Source of the DNA: Shewanella sp. MR-4
GTDB taxonomy: Bacteria; Pseudomonadota; Gammaproteobacteria; Enterobacterales; Shewanellaceae
Direction of reading: 5' to 3'
Length of the DNA: 64,000 nucleotides
Assembly: GCF_000014685.1 (NCBI RefSeq)
Contig: NC_008321.1
Coordinates: 310,001-374,000, forward strand
The translations under genes were made by a program, and so were the position numbers. Position 1 is the stretch's first letter. Every line of letters starts with the position of its first letter. Shown piece after piece: positions 1 to 8,668 of the stretch. The notes beneath the pieces were generated by a model. That model had not been told where the DNA came from and searched no databases. It saw only the letters and a program-made list of their open reading frames with translations.

Positions 1-36
1 CACTGATAAAGCGCCGCTAAGGAAATACCTCTATGA

Positions 37-1155
37 CTATTTGTTGGAGGCGAGTTTGACTGGAACTACTTCAAACTCGGGTCTGTCTTTGGGTAAGTAT
101 GACTTCCACCACCCTTGATTGAGCGCTGGGCTGTGGGCTAGCTCATTGAGGTTAATCCCCTGACCAAATTCAGGAGTCAGCAGGGGGACTGCATAGGCTT
201 TCGCCGCCGCGGCAATTCGCTCTAAGGGTTCGTACCAACTGTGCAGCGCTAAGTCGAAACTGCTGTTATGGATTGGGATAAGGTATTGACCTTGAAGATC
301 TAAATGCGCCCGCAGCGATTGCTCAGGTTGCATGTGGATATCGGCCCACATCTCATCGTAGGCACCGGTTTCGACTAAGGTGAGGTCGAAGGGGCCCAGT
401 TTATCGCCAATCTTTTTAAAGCCATCAAAATAGCCTGAGTCGCCACTGAAAAAGATATTTAATTCAGGGGATTGAATGGCCCAAGAGGCCCACAGGGTTT
501 GATTTCTGTCTTTTAGTCCTCGGCCCGAAAAATGTTGTGCTGGCGTGGCGGTAAAGCGCACACCTTGATGCTCGGTTGCCTGCCACCAGTTGAGGGCGAC
601 AATTTTTTCCTTTGGAATACCCCAAGCAATCAAATGTTTATCGAGACCTAGTGGCACAATAAACTTCTGAGTGCGTGCAGCGAGCGCCACTACGCTTTGC
701 TTGTCTAAGTGATCATAATGATCGTGGGACAAGATAATCCCAGCGAGCGGCGGAATATTTTTGAGCTCAATGGGCAGAGCGTGAAAACGTTTTGGACCAA
801 ACCATTGGCTTGGTGAGGCGCGCTTTGAAAACACAGGATCGGTTAACCAATACTGGCCGTTTAGCTGTAACAGCACAGTCGAGTGGCTGATTTTATACAG
901 CATAGGCGTAGCCCCCGCCGTGGCGGACAGTTGCATAGGCTGAATAGGTAGCGCTTGGCTTGGACTCTTATCGGGAATACGTTCAGTGACGTAACGCCAT
1001 AAAATAGCAGGTAAATTACCTTCACCACTGTGAGCGTTTGGCGCTTCATTACGAAAGCGTTGATCCTGAGTTGGGGCAGTTTGAATGGTGTTGGGATCTA
1101 AGGTCATAATAACACTCCCGAGTAACAGTATGGCCAAGGTGATTTTGAGTCGCAT
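37..1155 (-). CDS. Metallo-beta-lactamase-fold hydrolase, exported
   Basis: A 372-residue protein of the metallo-beta-lactamase fold, nearest to the UlaG / NAPE-phospholipase-D-like branch. The metal-binding signature HDHYDHLD lies at residues 144-151, and later His/Asp residues (FSGDSGYFDG, HNSSFDLALH) fit the remaining ligands. The N-terminus has a short hydrophobic stretch (residues 3-18) that may anchor it in the inner membrane or act as a signal peptide. It is divergent from the TetR gene at 1261 and shares its palindromic promoter element, so it is probably the regulator's target. The substrate is unknown; a phosphodiester or lactone is possible from the family. Sure of the fold, not of the reaction. 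Confidence 0.85.
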   Translation of the reverse strand: MRLKITLAILLLGSVIMTLDPNTIQTAPTQDQRFRNEAPNAHSGEGNLPAILWRYVTERIPDKSPSQALPIQPMQLSATAGATPMLYKISHSTVLLQLNGQYWLTDPVFSKRASPSQWFGPKRFHALPIELKNIPPLAGIILSHDHYDHLDKQSVVALAARTQKFIVPLGLDKHLIAWGIPKEKIVALNWWQATEHQGVRFTATPAQHFSGRGLKDRNQTLWASWAIQSPELNIFFSGDSGYFDGFKKIGDKLGPFDLTLVETGAYDEMWADIHMQPEQSLRAHLDLQGQYLIPIHNSSFDLALHSWYEPLERIAAAAKAYAVPLLTPEFGQGINLNELAHSPALNQGWWKSYLPKDRPEFEVVPVKLASNK

Positions 1156-1171
1156 CGTAAACTTGATAAAA

Positions 1172-1227
1172 GTAAACTACACAGTGTAGTTTACTCAAGG
1201 CTGTGCAAAAGTAAACTCAATAGTGTA
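1172..1227. promoter_or_regulatory. Operator of the divergent TetR/hydrolase pair
   Basis: A perfect palindrome with 11-base arms (GTAAACTACAC, one central A, GTGTAGTTTAC) occupies 1172-1194. A second, imperfect copy with the same spacing (GTAAACT, four bases, AGTGTA) follows at 1211-1227. Both sit between the two divergent start codons, where a TetR dimer would autoregulate and control the hydrolase. Confidence 0.8.
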
Positions 1228-1260
1228 AAATCTCGGCAAATATTTTGATGGCATACCACA

Positions 1261-1872
1261 ATGGCAGAAAAAGCAGTAAAACTGACACATTCCCAACTGA
1301 AGCGTTTGGCGATCCTCGACGCGTCACAGGAAGAGTTTATGGTCAATGGTTTTGCCGGCGCCAGCATGGATAGAATTGCCCAGCGTGCCAATGTCTCCAA
1401 GCGCACTGTTTACAATCATTTCCCCAGCAAAGAAGTGTTATTCGAGGCGACAACCGGTGACCTGTGGGCGCGCACTAAGGAAGCGGCCACCTTGGCATTT
1501 AATCCTGAGCAGAGCCTCGAATCACAATTGCAAAAGATTGCGCGTCGCTGCTGGGAGCTGTATCAGCAACCGGATTTCCTGCGAGTGGCAAGGGTAGTGA
1601 TGGCCGAGTTTATTCGGTCACCGGTTCAAGCGACCGAGGCCATGGAACGATTAGCTAAGCAAGAAGGTGGATTAGAGGCGTGGCTCGCCGGGGCCGTGGC
1701 CCATAAGGCATTAAAAATCGATAATATCCCACTGGCGGCCACTCAATTTTGGGGGATGTTTAAGGCCTTCGCCTTTTGGCCGAAATTGTTCCATTTGAAA
1801 AATCACGATGAGCAGCGGCAAGAGATCATTGATGCCAATATCCGTATGTTCCTCGCCATGTATCGCGCTTAA
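1261..1872 (+). CDS. TetR/AcrR family transcriptional regulator
   Basis: A 203-residue one-component regulator. The N-terminal helix-turn-helix (about residues 13-59, with ASMDRIAQRANVSKRTVYNHF) is typical TetR, and the C-terminal ligand domain resembles the AefR-like group. It is divergent from the hydrolase at 37-1155. The palindromes at 1172-1227 lie in the shared promoter, so autorepression together with control of the hydrolase is the simplest reading. The inducer cannot be read from the sequence. Confidence 0.9.
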   Translation: MAEKAVKLTHSQLKRLAILDASQEEFMVNGFAGASMDRIAQRANVSKRTVYNHFPSKEVLFEATTGDLWARTKEAATLAFNPEQSLESQLQKIARRCWELYQQPDFLRVARVVMAEFIRSPVQATEAMERLAKQEGGLEAWLAGAVAHKALKIDNIPLAATQFWGMFKAFAFWPKLFHLKNHDEQRQEIIDANIRMFLAMYRA

Positions 1873-1889
1873 CTTTCACTTGTTTCAAG

Positions 1890-1927
1890 CATAAGGCCGA
1901 TAACGTTTTCACGTTATCGGCCTTATG
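1890..1927. terminator. Bidirectional terminator hairpin
   Basis: Two perfect 16-base arms (CATAAGGCCGATAACG and its complement) with a 6-base loop stand between the converging tetR-like gene and the dcu carrier. A T-rich stretch follows on the plus side. Confidence 0.85.
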
Positions 1928-1950
1928 TATTTTATCGCCTCAAACCGCGC

Positions 1951-3303
1951 TTACAGTAAGGTGGTCGCCAGCAGATAGCCGACGGTCGATGCTGTGCCCA
2001 CGCCTATCAATCCCGGGATGATAAAGCTGTGGTTAATGATGAACTTACCAATTTTGGTGGTCCCTGTTCGGTCGAAGCCGATACAGGCCAAATCGCTTGG
2101 ATAAGTAGGTAGCACAAAGTAACCATAGCTCGCGGGTAAAAAGGCAATCAACAACTTAGGATCGACGCCTAAGGCCAAGCCCATGGGCGCGATAGCCGTG
2201 AGCGCCGCAGCTTGGCTGTTGACCAGTTTTGAGATTAAAAACAGCACTAAGGCATAGGTCCAAGGTTGGTTTTGCACCACATGGGAGAGGTTTTCCTTCA
2301 GCACATCCATATGGCTGATAAAGTAAGTATCACTCATCCAAGCCACGCCAAATACTGAGAAAATCGCTACCATGCCGGCCTTAAACACTGGGCCGTTGGC
2401 AATTTCTGTGGGTTTGACCTTGCAGCTCATTAAGATAAAAGCGCCAGCGATCAACATCATCATCTGGATCACTAAGTTCATCGATAGCGGCGCCAGTTTG
2501 CCCTTCACCTCAAACACTGGGCGCAGTTCGCTAAAGGAGCCAAGTAACACCACGGCGGCGATAGCGGTGAAGAAAATCCCCGTCGCCCAATAGGCTTCCT
2601 TAGGAAAGGTTTGATCCAGCAGAGTCTCGCTCTTGTCGTAGATAAACGCCCTTTGTTCGGGATCTTTAATTCGCGCCTGAAACTCTTCGTCCTTATCTAA
2701 ATCTTTACCACGACGCAGGCTCCAGAGTGCCGCCACTAATACGCCGCAAAGAGAAGCTGGTACAGACACCATTAAAATTTCCAGCATGCTGTAGGCATGG
2801 CCGACACCATGCTGCGCCGCCAAAATCGATACCATAGAAACCACGGCGACCGATACCGGAGAAGCGCAAATCGCCATTTGCGAGGCGACTGATGCCACCG
2901 CCATCGGGCGTTCTGGGCGAATGTTTTTCTTCAGGGCGATATCGGAGATGATCGGGAACATGGTGTAAACCACATGGCCGGTTCCGCATAAAAAGGTTAA
3001 AGTCCAGGTGGTGAGCGGCGCCAAAATGGTGATGTACTGTGGATGGCGGCGCAGTAAACGCTCGGCAAACTGCATCATCACATTTAAACCACCTGCGGTT
3101 TGTAACACCGAGGCACAGCCTATCACCGCAAGAATGGTGAGCATCACCTGTACGGGCGGTTGTCCGGGCGCGAGACCAAACACAAATGTCAGTAAAAATA
3201 AGCCAATACCACTTATCAGTCCTAGCCCCATACCGCCATAACGGGTACCGAGCAGTAAACAGCCGAGTACGACAATAAACTCCATTAAAATCATTTGATT
3301 CAC
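1951..3303 (-). CDS. dcuB: Anaerobic C4-dicarboxylate carrier, DcuA/DcuB family
   Basis: A 450-residue polytopic inner-membrane carrier of the Dcu family, with about ten or more hydrophobic segments. The start (MEFIVVLGCLLLGTRYGGMGLG) and the motif GTGHVVYTMFPIISDIA are typical. Dcu carriers exchange fumarate, malate or aspartate for succinate during anaerobic fumarate respiration, which suits a Shewanella-like host. DcuA and DcuB cannot be firmly separated by eye, so the symbol is a best guess. The gene stands alone, with a 270-base upstream region. Confidence 0.85.
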   Translation of the reverse strand: MNQMILMEFIVVLGCLLLGTRYGGMGLGLISGIGLFLLTFVFGLAPGQPPVQVMLTILAVIGCASVLQTAGGLNVMMQFAERLLRRHPQYITILAPLTTWTLTFLCGTGHVVYTMFPIISDIALKKNIRPERPMAVASVASQMAICASPVSVAVVSMVSILAAQHGVGHAYSMLEILMVSVPASLCGVLVAALWSLRRGKDLDKDEEFQARIKDPEQRAFIYDKSETLLDQTFPKEAYWATGIFFTAIAAVVLLGSFSELRPVFEVKGKLAPLSMNLVIQMMMLIAGAFILMSCKVKPTEIANGPVFKAGMVAIFSVFGVAWMSDTYFISHMDVLKENLSHVVQNQPWTYALVLFLISKLVNSQAAALTAIAPMGLALGVDPKLLIAFLPASYGYFVLPTYPSDLACIGFDRTGTTKIGKFIINHSFIIPGLIGVGTASTVGYLLATTLL

Positions 3304-3382
3304 CCCTGCGGAACCTGCCGCGCGATTTGTATTAGGACTAGCTATATTTGGCGCTATTGTGCGAGGGGAATGGATTTGAGAA

Positions 3383-3449
3383 CTTGCGCTGGCGCAAGGT
3401 GTAAATAAAAAGTGGCATTGGATTTTTCATAAATTTGAGCTAGCGCTAG
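3383..3449. promoter_or_regulatory. Inverted repeats upstream of the dcu carrier
   Basis: The arms CTTGCGC and GCGCAAG, separated by TG, lie at 3383-3398; a 10-base palindrome CTAGCGCTAG lies at 3440-3449. They sit between the divergent dcu carrier and the IDO-like gene. Neither resembles a CRP or FNR consensus, so any function is unproven. Confidence 0.35.
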
Positions 3450-3577
3450 AAACGCGCGTGCAGAAGTTGCATTCTTGTTAACTCGGATACGCTAAAGACG
3501 CCAGTAGCCAAGTAAAAACGCGTCTATCAGTACTTGCTCCGGTAAAAATAACCATAACAATTTCCAAGGATGTCCAA

Positions 3578-4756
3578 GTGAAACCTGCCACCTATAACAC
3601 CGAAGCTTTCGATGAGTGGATCCGCAGTCGCTTTGTGGAACTCAACTCCCAGCTCGAAAAGCTTTATTACCAGCAGACCGACCGCGCCAATGTGCAAGAT
3701 ATCGGCACCGAGCTTAAGCAAACGTTAGAAAGTGAAGGGCGTGAGCTGATTAAGGCGCTGCTCGATGAAGGTAATACCGATGAAGGCTTCGACAGTGCCT
3801 TCGATCTACTAGGGAATGTCGGCCTGTATATGGCCGCCTGTCGTCGCCATGAGATTACCGAGCCGACACGGGAAACCACTTCGCCACTGGTCGAAGCTTC
3901 GGCGCTCGCTATGCATATCGGCGCCTCCATCGGTGTGACGCCACGTTTTGCTACTGCTCATTTAACCACCCATAACCGTGCCCACAATGGTATCTACAAA
4001 CGCTTTACCGATCTGCCCGACGAGAAGCTGTTTGTGGATTACAACACTAAGGGCATCTTGGCCTATAAGCGTGCCAGCGATGCCTTATTAAAAATTCAAC
4101 CCTTGGGGATCTCTCATCCTATTAGCCACGATTTACTGCGGGTGGCCAAGCAGGCATTGCAGGATGTGATAGAGTCAAATCAGCAATTATTCAAACGTTT
4201 AGATACCGACCGCTTCTTCTATTGCGTACGCCCCTATTACAAGCCCTATCGGGTTGGCTCAGTGGTGTATCGCGGCGCCAATGCTGGCGACTTTGCCGGA
4301 ATTAACGTTATCGATTTAACCCTAGGCCTCTGTTTTGCCAACGAATCGGCCTATTCGCAAATGCTGGTGGATAAGTTTTTATACATGATGCCAGAGGATC
4401 AACAAATCCTGAGGGAATGCATGCGCCGTCCGAATTTGATGGATGACTTTTTACAATCCAAGGCCAGCGTGCAGCAGGATTGGTATCAGGAAAACCTTAA
4501 GCTGTTTATTGAAGTCTGTGAATTACATGGCGAAACCGCCATTCAACACCACAATGAGTTGGTGACTAAATATATTGCCGAGCCTTCGGTGAATATGGAG
4601 CAGCAACATTTAGCCAAGGTCACCGCCAGCGGTCCACCATTGCACGTACTGCTCGGCTCCCTCGAGCGCTTAAGGGATAGACGCGCCGCGGTGTTGCGAC
4701 ACGATATTCGCACCCGTTATCACGATCTGAAAAAACTCAAAGACAGTTTAAGGTAA
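3578..4756 (+). CDS. IDO/PrnB-superfamily heme-dioxygenase-like protein (DUF1864)
   Basis: A 392-residue protein resembling the DUF1864 family, which includes the pyrrolnitrin enzyme PrnB and a structurally solved Shewanella protein with the indoleamine 2,3-dioxygenase fold. By family it should bind heme and act on an indole or related compound; the true reaction of the Shewanella branch is not known to me. The start is GTG at 3578, with AAGGA eight bases upstream. A kynureninase-like aminotransferase begins four bases after its stop, so the two are cotranscribed. The pairing of an IDO fold with a kynureninase fold suggests sequential steps on tryptophan or an analogue (inference). Confidence 0.75.
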   Translation: MKPATYNTEAFDEWIRSRFVELNSQLEKLYYQQTDRANVQDIGTELKQTLESEGRELIKALLDEGNTDEGFDSAFDLLGNVGLYMAACRRHEITEPTRETTSPLVEASALAMHIGASIGVTPRFATAHLTTHNRAHNGIYKRFTDLPDEKLFVDYNTKGILAYKRASDALLKIQPLGISHPISHDLLRVAKQALQDVIESNQQLFKRLDTDRFFYCVRPYYKPYRVGSVVYRGANAGDFAGINVIDLTLGLCFANESAYSQMLVDKFLYMMPEDQQILRECMRRPNLMDDFLQSKASVQQDWYQENLKLFIEVCELHGETAIQHHNELVTKYIAEPSVNMEQQHLAKVTASGPPLHVLLGSLERLRDRRAAVLRHDIRTRYHDLKKLKDSLR

Positions 4757-4760
4757 GGCC

Positions 4761-5885
4761 ATGCTGCTAAATGTAAAACAAGACTTTTGCCTCGCAGGCC
4801 CAGGCTATCTGCTCAACCATTCCGTGGGGCGGCCACTTAAATCGACCGAGCAGGCGTTTAAGCAGGCATTTTTTGCGCCTTGGCAGGAGTCTGGCCGCGA
4901 GCCTTGGGGCCAATGGTTGGGCGTCATCGATAACTTTACCGCGGCGCTGGCGAGCCTTTTTAATGGTCAGCCGCAGGACTTTTGCCCGCAGGTGAATCTA
5001 TCGAGCGCCTTGACCAAAATTGTGATATCCCTCGATAGATTAACGCGAGATGGCGGCGCCGTGGTGCTGATGAGCGAGATTGATTTTCCCAGCATGGGGT
5101 TTGCCCTGAAAAAGGCATTGCCCGCAAGCTGTGAACTGCGCTTTATTCCCAAGGGTTTAGATGTCACCGACCCCAATGTGTGGGACGCGCATATTTGTGC
5201 CGATGTCGATTTAGTCTTTGTCAGCCATGCCTATTCTAATACTGGTCAGCAGGCGCCATTGGCGCAGATCATTCCCCTTGCCCGTGAGCGTGGCTGCTTG
5301 AGTCTCGTGGATGTGGCGCAATCGGCTGGGATTTTACCGCTGGATTTAGCCAAGCTACAGCCGGACTTTATGATTGGTTCGAGTGTGAAATGGTTATGCT
5401 CAGGCCCAGGGGCTGCGTATCTGTGGGTCAATCCGGCTATTTTGCCCCAGTGTCAGCCGCAGGATGTGGGTTGGTTTAGCCATGAAAATCCCTTCGAGTT
5501 TGATATCCATGATTTCCGCTATCACCCAACTGCGCTGCGGTTTTGGGGCGGTACACCTTCTATCGCGCCCTATGCGATTGCCGCTCACAGCATTGAATAT
5601 TTTGCCAATATTGGTTCACAGGTGATGCGTGAACATAACTTGCAGTTGATGGATACGGTCGTCCAAACATTGGAATGTGATTTGGTCTCGCCACGGGAAG
5701 TCGATAAGCGCAGTGGCACCTTGATCCTGCAATTTGGCGAGCGACAAGCACCCATCATGGCGGCGTTGGCGGAGGCGAATATCAGTGTCGATGCCCGCAG
5801 TTTAGGAATGCGCGTATCGCCGCATATCTATAACGATGAGGCCGATATCGCGAAATTGCTGGAGGTGATAAAAGCCCATCGTTAA
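4761..5885 (+). CDS. Class V aminotransferase, kynureninase-like
   Basis: A 374-residue PLP enzyme of fold type I. The PLP-binding lysine is in DFMIGSSVKWLCSGPGAAYLW, which resembles the KWLxGGPG motif of kynureninases, and SLVDVAQSAG supplies the conserved Asp. Kynureninases hydrolyse kynurenine to anthranilate and alanine; other class V members are desulfurases. It follows the IDO-like gene by four bases in an operon. It is shorter than typical kynureninases (about 410-460 residues), so the substrate may differ. Confidence 0.8.
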   Translation: MLLNVKQDFCLAGPGYLLNHSVGRPLKSTEQAFKQAFFAPWQESGREPWGQWLGVIDNFTAALASLFNGQPQDFCPQVNLSSALTKIVISLDRLTRDGGAVVLMSEIDFPSMGFALKKALPASCELRFIPKGLDVTDPNVWDAHICADVDLVFVSHAYSNTGQQAPLAQIIPLARERGCLSLVDVAQSAGILPLDLAKLQPDFMIGSSVKWLCSGPGAAYLWVNPAILPQCQPQDVGWFSHENPFEFDIHDFRYHPTALRFWGGTPSIAPYAIAAHSIEYFANIGSQVMREHNLQLMDTVVQTLECDLVSPREVDKRSGTLILQFGERQAPIMAALAEANISVDARSLGMRVSPHIYNDEADIAKLLEVIKAHR

Positions 5886-5921
5886 CGGATTGAACAGGGC
5901 TTGCTCGGAACGGCTATGAAT

Positions 5922-5952
5922 GGGGTGCGCTAAGGCGACCTAGTTGCACCCC
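5922..5952. terminator. Possible hairpin between converging genes
   Basis: The arms GGGGTGC and GCACCCC enclose 17 bases that can pair further (CTA/TAG). It lies between the converging aminotransferase and lipoprotein genes. There is no clear T-run, so termination is only plausible. Confidence 0.35.
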
Positions 5953-5957
5953 TATGC

Positions 5958-6287
5958 TTAAATACTGTAGTTATAGCGGCAGAACATAGACCGTGGGGTG
6001 CGAAGTTCAGGATTGCTTGGGGTGATAGCCAAATCGACGGGTAGCATCACTGCATCGACTACCAGTGACCCGCCCATATCCACCAGTGTCAGTGGGACTG
6101 TAAACAGCAGTAGAGGCGGAGCGGATATCGCGGATATCACCACACACTCCTCGCCATTATCGACAGCCGTTTGCACACTCGAAAAAGAGTGACCCCAGGT
6201 TGAATCTGCTCCCATTCTCGATGTTACCGCTGCGCATCCGCTGAGATACCCGCATACAACTAACCAAGCCAACCAACGCATAACCAC
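5958..6287 (-). CDS. YceK/YidQ-type small lipoprotein
   Basis: A 109-residue protein with a lipoprotein signal ending in LSGC at about residues 16-19. The body resembles the YceK/YidQ (DUF1375) family: a GADS stretch, then VPLTLVDMGGSLVVDAVMLPVDL. The start may be the ATG six bases further in (MRWLAWL). The protein is probably anchored in the envelope; no molecular role is known to me. Confidence 0.8.
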   Translation of the reverse strand: MVMRWLAWLVVCGYLSGCAAVTSRMGADSTWGHSFSSVQTAVDNGEECVVISAISAPPLLLFTVPLTLVDMGGSLVVDAVMLPVDLAITPSNPELRTPRSMFCRYNYSI

Positions 6288-6465
6288 TCCATTGTTTATG
6301 TTTGAAAAAACGCATCGCTTCCATATGGCTGACTCGTTTGCTCGACTCAGCGTTTTGGTACTGCGGTAGCATAGCGGATTTTACTCGGCACAAATGTGCT
6401 CTGTTTCAATGGTTTGGCATTCTAATCAGATGAGTTTCGTTGTCAATTATTCGGCAATTGCAGCC

Positions 6466-7668
6466 CTATGGCTCAAGCCTTTTGCGATTGAGGCGTTCAA
6501 CAATTTGGCTGGCATTTAGATCGTGGACGACGTTTATCACGGTGGAAGGTGCGTCGGTAATGGCGCCTATCACCACTAGAATGGGGATGGTTTCCATCGG
6601 TAATCCTAAGGTGGTGACGATAAAAATCTCCCCGAGGAAGGCGCCGCCAGGCACGCCACCAATGATGAAGGCGGACAGGACGGAGATGAGTATGGTCACC
6701 ATAAACACATCGACCGTAAAATCTAAACCGAGCAGAGAGTAGATAAACACAATCTTCAGTGCGGTGATAATGGATGCGCCACCCTTATTCAAATTCACCA
6801 GCAGCGGTAGGCTGATATCGGCGATTTCGGGTTTTATCCCCATCTTCAGCGCCGCCCTTAAGGTGACGGGCAGAGTCGCGAGCGAGGAAGTCGTGCCTAA
6901 TGCAGTCACTGCGGGTTCGAGGGCGTGGCGCCAAAATTGTCTAATCCCGTGCATGCCGCCGCCAAGCCAAGCATAAAAGGTGGAGCCGACGGTGAGGTAG
7001 ATAAAACAGGCCACTAAAAATAATCCCACGGCGCGGGCAAAGGTCACCACAAGCTGCGGATCTTGACTCGCCATGGTGGAGGCAAAGTAAGCGCCAAGGC
7101 CGACGGGAGCGGCCAGCATAATAATGGCAACTATCTTCATGATGACGGTATTAAAACTGTCGAGTAGTGCCGAGACTTTACGGCCATCTTCACCCGATTG
7201 ACCTATAGCGATTCCGGCAATCACCGACATGATGATAAGCGCCAAGATATTGGATTTGGAGAGTAATCCAGAAAAGTCATTGGTGGTTAACAGCGCCACA
7301 AAATCCATCTTCCCCGAGGTGTCGCTAACGGTTTGATTAAGATCGAGGGTAACACCTTGGGCTGGATCAAACATCAGTGCCAGTAAGGTGATGCCGACGG
7401 CGGGAATAATCGCCATCAGAATCGAGACGCCCATAATTGACACTAAAATCGCCCCAAGCTTTTTTAAGTCCGTCATGCGGGCAATCGATGAGGTTACGCT
7501 GATTGCCACTAAGGGCACGATAATCATAAACAACAGATTTAAAAAGATTTGCCCTAGGGGCTTGAGCTTGAGCGCCAAGGATGGCCAATAGATGCCGATC
7601 ATGCCGCCAAGTAATAATGCACTGAGCAGCACAATAGAGTCTTGATAGAGTTTAAGTTTTTGCCACAT
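6466..7668 (-). CDS. Dicarboxylate/amino acid:cation symporter (SDF/DAACS family)
   Basis: A polytopic transporter of the glutamate/dicarboxylate symporter family, about 400 residues from the chosen ATG (MWQKLKLYQDS). The reading frame runs upstream to 7740 through an ATG at 7710 and a TTG, but that extension (MTHQHNDKNNNRR) is polar and has no good ribosome site. Family signatures are a serine-rich re-entrant segment (TALGTTSSLATLPVT) and a late membrane segment with NVVHDLNA. By family it imports glutamate, aspartate, succinate or serine with sodium or protons. The substrate is not assignable here. Confidence 0.85.
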   Translation of the reverse strand: MWQKLKLYQDSIVLLSALLLGGMIGIYWPSLALKLKPLGQIFLNLLFMIIVPLVAISVTSSIARMTDLKKLGAILVSIMGVSILMAIIPAVGITLLALMFDPAQGVTLDLNQTVSDTSGKMDFVALLTTNDFSGLLSKSNILALIIMSVIAGIAIGQSGEDGRKVSALLDSFNTVIMKIVAIIMLAAPVGLGAYFASTMASQDPQLVVTFARAVGLFLVACFIYLTVGSTFYAWLGGGMHGIRQFWRHALEPAVTALGTTSSLATLPVTLRAALKMGIKPEIADISLPLLVNLNKGGASIITALKIVFIYSLLGLDFTVDVFMVTILISVLSAFIIGGVPGGAFLGEIFIVTTLGLPMETIPILVVIGAITDAPSTVINVVHDLNASQIVERLNRKRLEP

Positions 7669-7831
7669 AGCTAAGCGCCTATTGTTATTTTTATCATTGT
7701 GTTGGTGAGTCATTAGGAGCGCCCAAATGAGAGGAGTCAATCATGCAGCATGGACATGCTCAAGCTAGCGAGTCATTCGCATAAGCGCAAGAAGGGATTG
7801 GAAATAAACTCTTTTTGGGTTTTGGGTAACG

Positions 7832-7892
7832 GTTAACAAGAGTGCTTGAGTCTATTCTGCATCTGATTTCGGACGATGTGACTCTTGTTAAC
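7832..7892. promoter_or_regulatory. Perfect 12-base inverted repeat upstream of the symporter
   Basis: GTTAACAAGAGT at 7832-7843 is repeated in inverted orientation as ACTCTTGTTAAC at 7881-7892, 37 bases apart. It lies in the 396-base region between the symporter start and the small lipoprotein. It could be a pair of operator half-sites or a long-loop hairpin. Nothing else recognisable is present between 7669 and 8064. Confidence 0.5.
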
Positions 7893-8064
7893 ATGATCGC
7901 TTCTGTTTAGGTGTATTAGCCGCACGGCGAGAGCACGTCAGTAGAAAGGTGTATTTACCTAGTTAGGCTCGTTTGTAACGTTGTGCCTCGTTCGTTTATT
8001 GATTAGCTTAATCACACTGGGCTGTATGCAAACACCCAAGGCCAAAATTACTAGTTAATCAGGG

Positions 8065-8253
8065 ATGAATGAAATGCTAAAAAAATGGATTGCGATACTG
8101 TTACCCGTTGCCGTATTAGGTTTGAGTGGCTGTGCATCGGTCAGTGATACTGATACCGATTCGACGGTGGCAAACAGCGCCGAGAAGAAAGTCAGCAAAA
8201 AAGATTGCAACAAAGTCACAACCACGGGTTCGCGCCTTGGTCGTTGCAGATAA
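8065..8253 (+). CDS. Small lipoprotein
   Basis: A 62-residue protein (59 if it starts at the second ATG, 8074, giving MLKKW). A lipoprotein signal ends in LSGC at residues 20-23; the mature part is short and polar and ends in VTTTGSRLGRCR with two cysteines. The tail pattern TGSR-(I/L)-x-R-x-C recurs in small exported proteins as I remember them, but no function is known to me. It ends in front of a hairpin at 8326. Confidence 0.65.
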   Translation: MNEMLKKWIAILLPVAVLGLSGCASVSDTDTDSTVANSAEKKVSKKDCNKVTTTGSRLGRCR

Positions 8254-8325
8254 TTACTGTTTATCCATTCACTATGGGATTGTATTCATCATTCATTTTT
8301 TATGCTTAGAAAGCATGATATACAG

Positions 8326-8366
8326 AAATATAGAGAGTGCTAAATAATGTGCTTTCTATATTTTTT
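8326..8366 (+). terminator. Hairpin with T-run after the small lipoprotein
   Basis: The arms AAATATAGA (8326-8334) and TCTATATTT (8355-8363) are followed by further Ts. An overlapping perfect 9-base inverted repeat, TAGAAAGCA (8307-8315) with TGCTTTCTA (8350-8358), could form an alternative stem. Confidence 0.5.
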
Positions 8367-8668
8367 AACTTTTTATCTTCATTTTTCGCAAGTCAAAGCC
8401 TGAAAATAACCATAGTTAACTCTAGGATTCATAGATGTTTAAGCGTAATTGTGATTGGTTAAGAAATATTGCTGATTAAATTTTGTGAATTAAATCTAAT
8501 TGCGAAAATCTTGAAATGTTAAATATTTATTTGCAATTTTGTTGGTTTTTAAATAAATATAATATTTCAAAATTAAAATAAATAGTTGTGTTATCTATTT
8601 TTAATACGAGATAAGCTTGCTTGTTTTTTATGGAATACGTTATTTTAAAAAATCTGTTAATATTCGTT
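8367..8668. other. AT-rich intergenic stretch
   Basis: About 300 bases of very AT-rich DNA between the lipoprotein terminator and the converging TetR gene. I see no gene, RNA or clear repeat in it. The base composition differs from the flanks and would suit the boundary of an acquired segment. Confidence 0.4.

Noticed and set aside
1191..1406. 71-residue minus-strand frame over the TetR gene start
   Set aside because: Shadow of the TetR gene covering the operator.
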